NCBI GenBank assembly: GCA_009694365.1
Contig: SHVE01000003.1
Span: 85,882-149,881, forward strand
DNA from: Thermoleophilia bacterium
GTDB taxonomy: Bacteria; Actinomycetota; Thermoleophilia; Miltoncostaeales; Miltoncostaeaceae
DNA: 64,000 bases
Direction: 5' to 3'
The first letter of the stretch is position 1, and each line of letters opens with the position of its first letter. A model generated the notes under the pieces. It ran no database searches. It was given only the letters and a program-made list of their open reading frames with translations, and was not told the origin of the DNA. Shown piece after piece: positions 63,448 through 64,000 of the stretch. The position numbers were made by a program, and so were the translations under genes.

Positions 63448-64000
63448 GTGCGGGACCTGCGCGACGTTCACCTGGACGCATGGGCCTTCTATCTGCGAGA
63501 GGCAGGGCGCGAAGGGTCAGGGGTGGAGAAGGTCCACCCGGAAGGCATCAGGGCACCTAAGCCCGGCGCGTATTCACCGGCCAGCCGCGCCCAGGCTCTC
63601 GTGGCCTTGGGTTCGTTCCTCTCGTGGATGGACGAACGGCACGACCTCGCTCCGGTCCCGGAGAAGGTGATACGCCGGGCCCTAAAGGTGGAGCGAGTGC
63701 AAACGCAGCGGCACTACAACGTCCTAAGCGATGATGAAGCGGCCCGCGTGTTCGCTGCCGCGGGGGAGGGCAAGGACCCGGAGCGGCAGGCGGACGTGGT
63801 TCTAGTGGCCCGCGACCGCGCCCTAGTAGCTGTCATGCTGGACGCCGGGCGCCGGGTGGCAAGCCTGCCCCCACTGCCGCCGCGACCCTCGCGTGAGAAC
63901 AGCGGGCGGCTGTGGTCTCCCAGCACCATGCCGGCGGCATCGAGGAGATCGAGGAGGATCTGCGCCACATCCCCAGCCAGCACCACGGTGGGACACGGTT
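63448..64000 (+). pseudogene. Tyrosine recombinase (phage-type integrase), degenerate and cut by window edge
   Basis: The plus frame from about 63448 reads as an integrase. An N-terminal SAM-like core-binding domain (LRDVHLDAWAFYLREAG, YSPASRAQALVALGSFLSWM) is followed by the start of the catalytic domain (YNVLSDDEAARVF ... ARDRALVAVMLDAGRRVASL). The expected box I Arg region (DAGLRVSEL) is altered to DAGRRVASL. After about 63870 the frame becomes Pro/Ser/Arg-rich while coding character seems to move to another frame. This suggests a frameshift or truncation, although the window ends before the HxxR...Y part. The start is uncertain. It marks the border of a possible integrated element. Confidence 0.6.

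Noticed and set aside
63714..63986. 90-codon minus-strand ORF at the right edge
   Set aside because: Its first 45 codons look protein-like, but the rest is antisense to the recombinase domain; too little sequence remains to decide.
1..64000. tRNA or rRNA genes
   Set aside because: No cloverleaf T-arm (GGTTCGAATCC-like) in a noncoding context and no rRNA signature was seen on either strand by eye; a covariance-model scan would be decisive.

Overview
The window is high-GC bacterial DNA, apparently chromosomal, with densely packed genes and very frequent GTGA/ATGA start-stop overlaps. Gene content points to an actinobacterium (Actinomycetota). There is a division and cell-wall cluster without ftsA, a MurE carrying the DNPR motif of meso-diaminopimelate-adding enzymes, a Tad/Flp pilus locus without a secretin, and paired sites resembling the Gram-positive/actinobacterial LexA box. 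A deep-branching group such as Thermoleophilia or a relative would fit, but that is inference from gene order and style; no rRNA is present to settle it.

Layout. 1-5040: end of a fatty acid desaturase, glutaredoxin, a SpoU RNA methyltransferase, a carboxymuconolactone decarboxylase-like protein, a small membrane protein, a luciferase-like monooxygenase, a zinc-ribbon microprotein and RecX. 5353-8787 (minus): one very large gene fusing branched-chain 2-oxoacid dehydrogenase E1 alpha, E1 beta, a lipoyl domain and a FabH-type ketoacyl synthase. 9052-13683 (minus): a secreted phosphodiester glycosidase, an unknown helical protein, a PIG-L deacetylase and a SIS-domain sugar isomerase. 14022-16706: small proteins, a cation diffusion facilitator with three C-terminal repeats, and a YgjP-type metallopeptidase.

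16847-31791 is core metabolism on the plus strand: infC-rpmI-rplT, a TrmH-type methyltransferase, pheST, argCJBD, a strong hairpin, then lysA-hom-thrC-thrB. 31801-33342 (minus) is a membrane-anchored spermidine synthase-like protein. 33757-36223 holds a transaldolase/F6P aldolase, class II fructose-bisphosphatase and two small genes.

36301-42139 is a compact Tad pilus operon: orphan regulator with a degenerate receiver, a Cys-rich protein, cpaB, cpaE-like, tadA/cpaF, tadB, tadC and a pilin-like gene. A methyltransferase and a metallophosphoesterase follow. At 44219-44662 a small membrane protein is read leftward, preceded by two LexA-like boxes and divergent from mraZ. 44849-60239 is the full cluster mraZ-rsmH-ftsL-ftsI-murE-murF-mraY-murD-ftsW-murG-murC-murB-ftsQ-ftsZ. 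A 0.7-kb low-content region, gcvT-gcvH and a YqeY protein follow. The right edge (63297 onward) shows a zinc-finger microprotein and a degenerate tyrosine recombinase, the likely border of an integrated element.

A 13-bp palindrome (GGTGTC-A/T-GACACC) occurs in pairs at four loci and is unexplained. No tRNA, rRNA or CRISPR array was seen.
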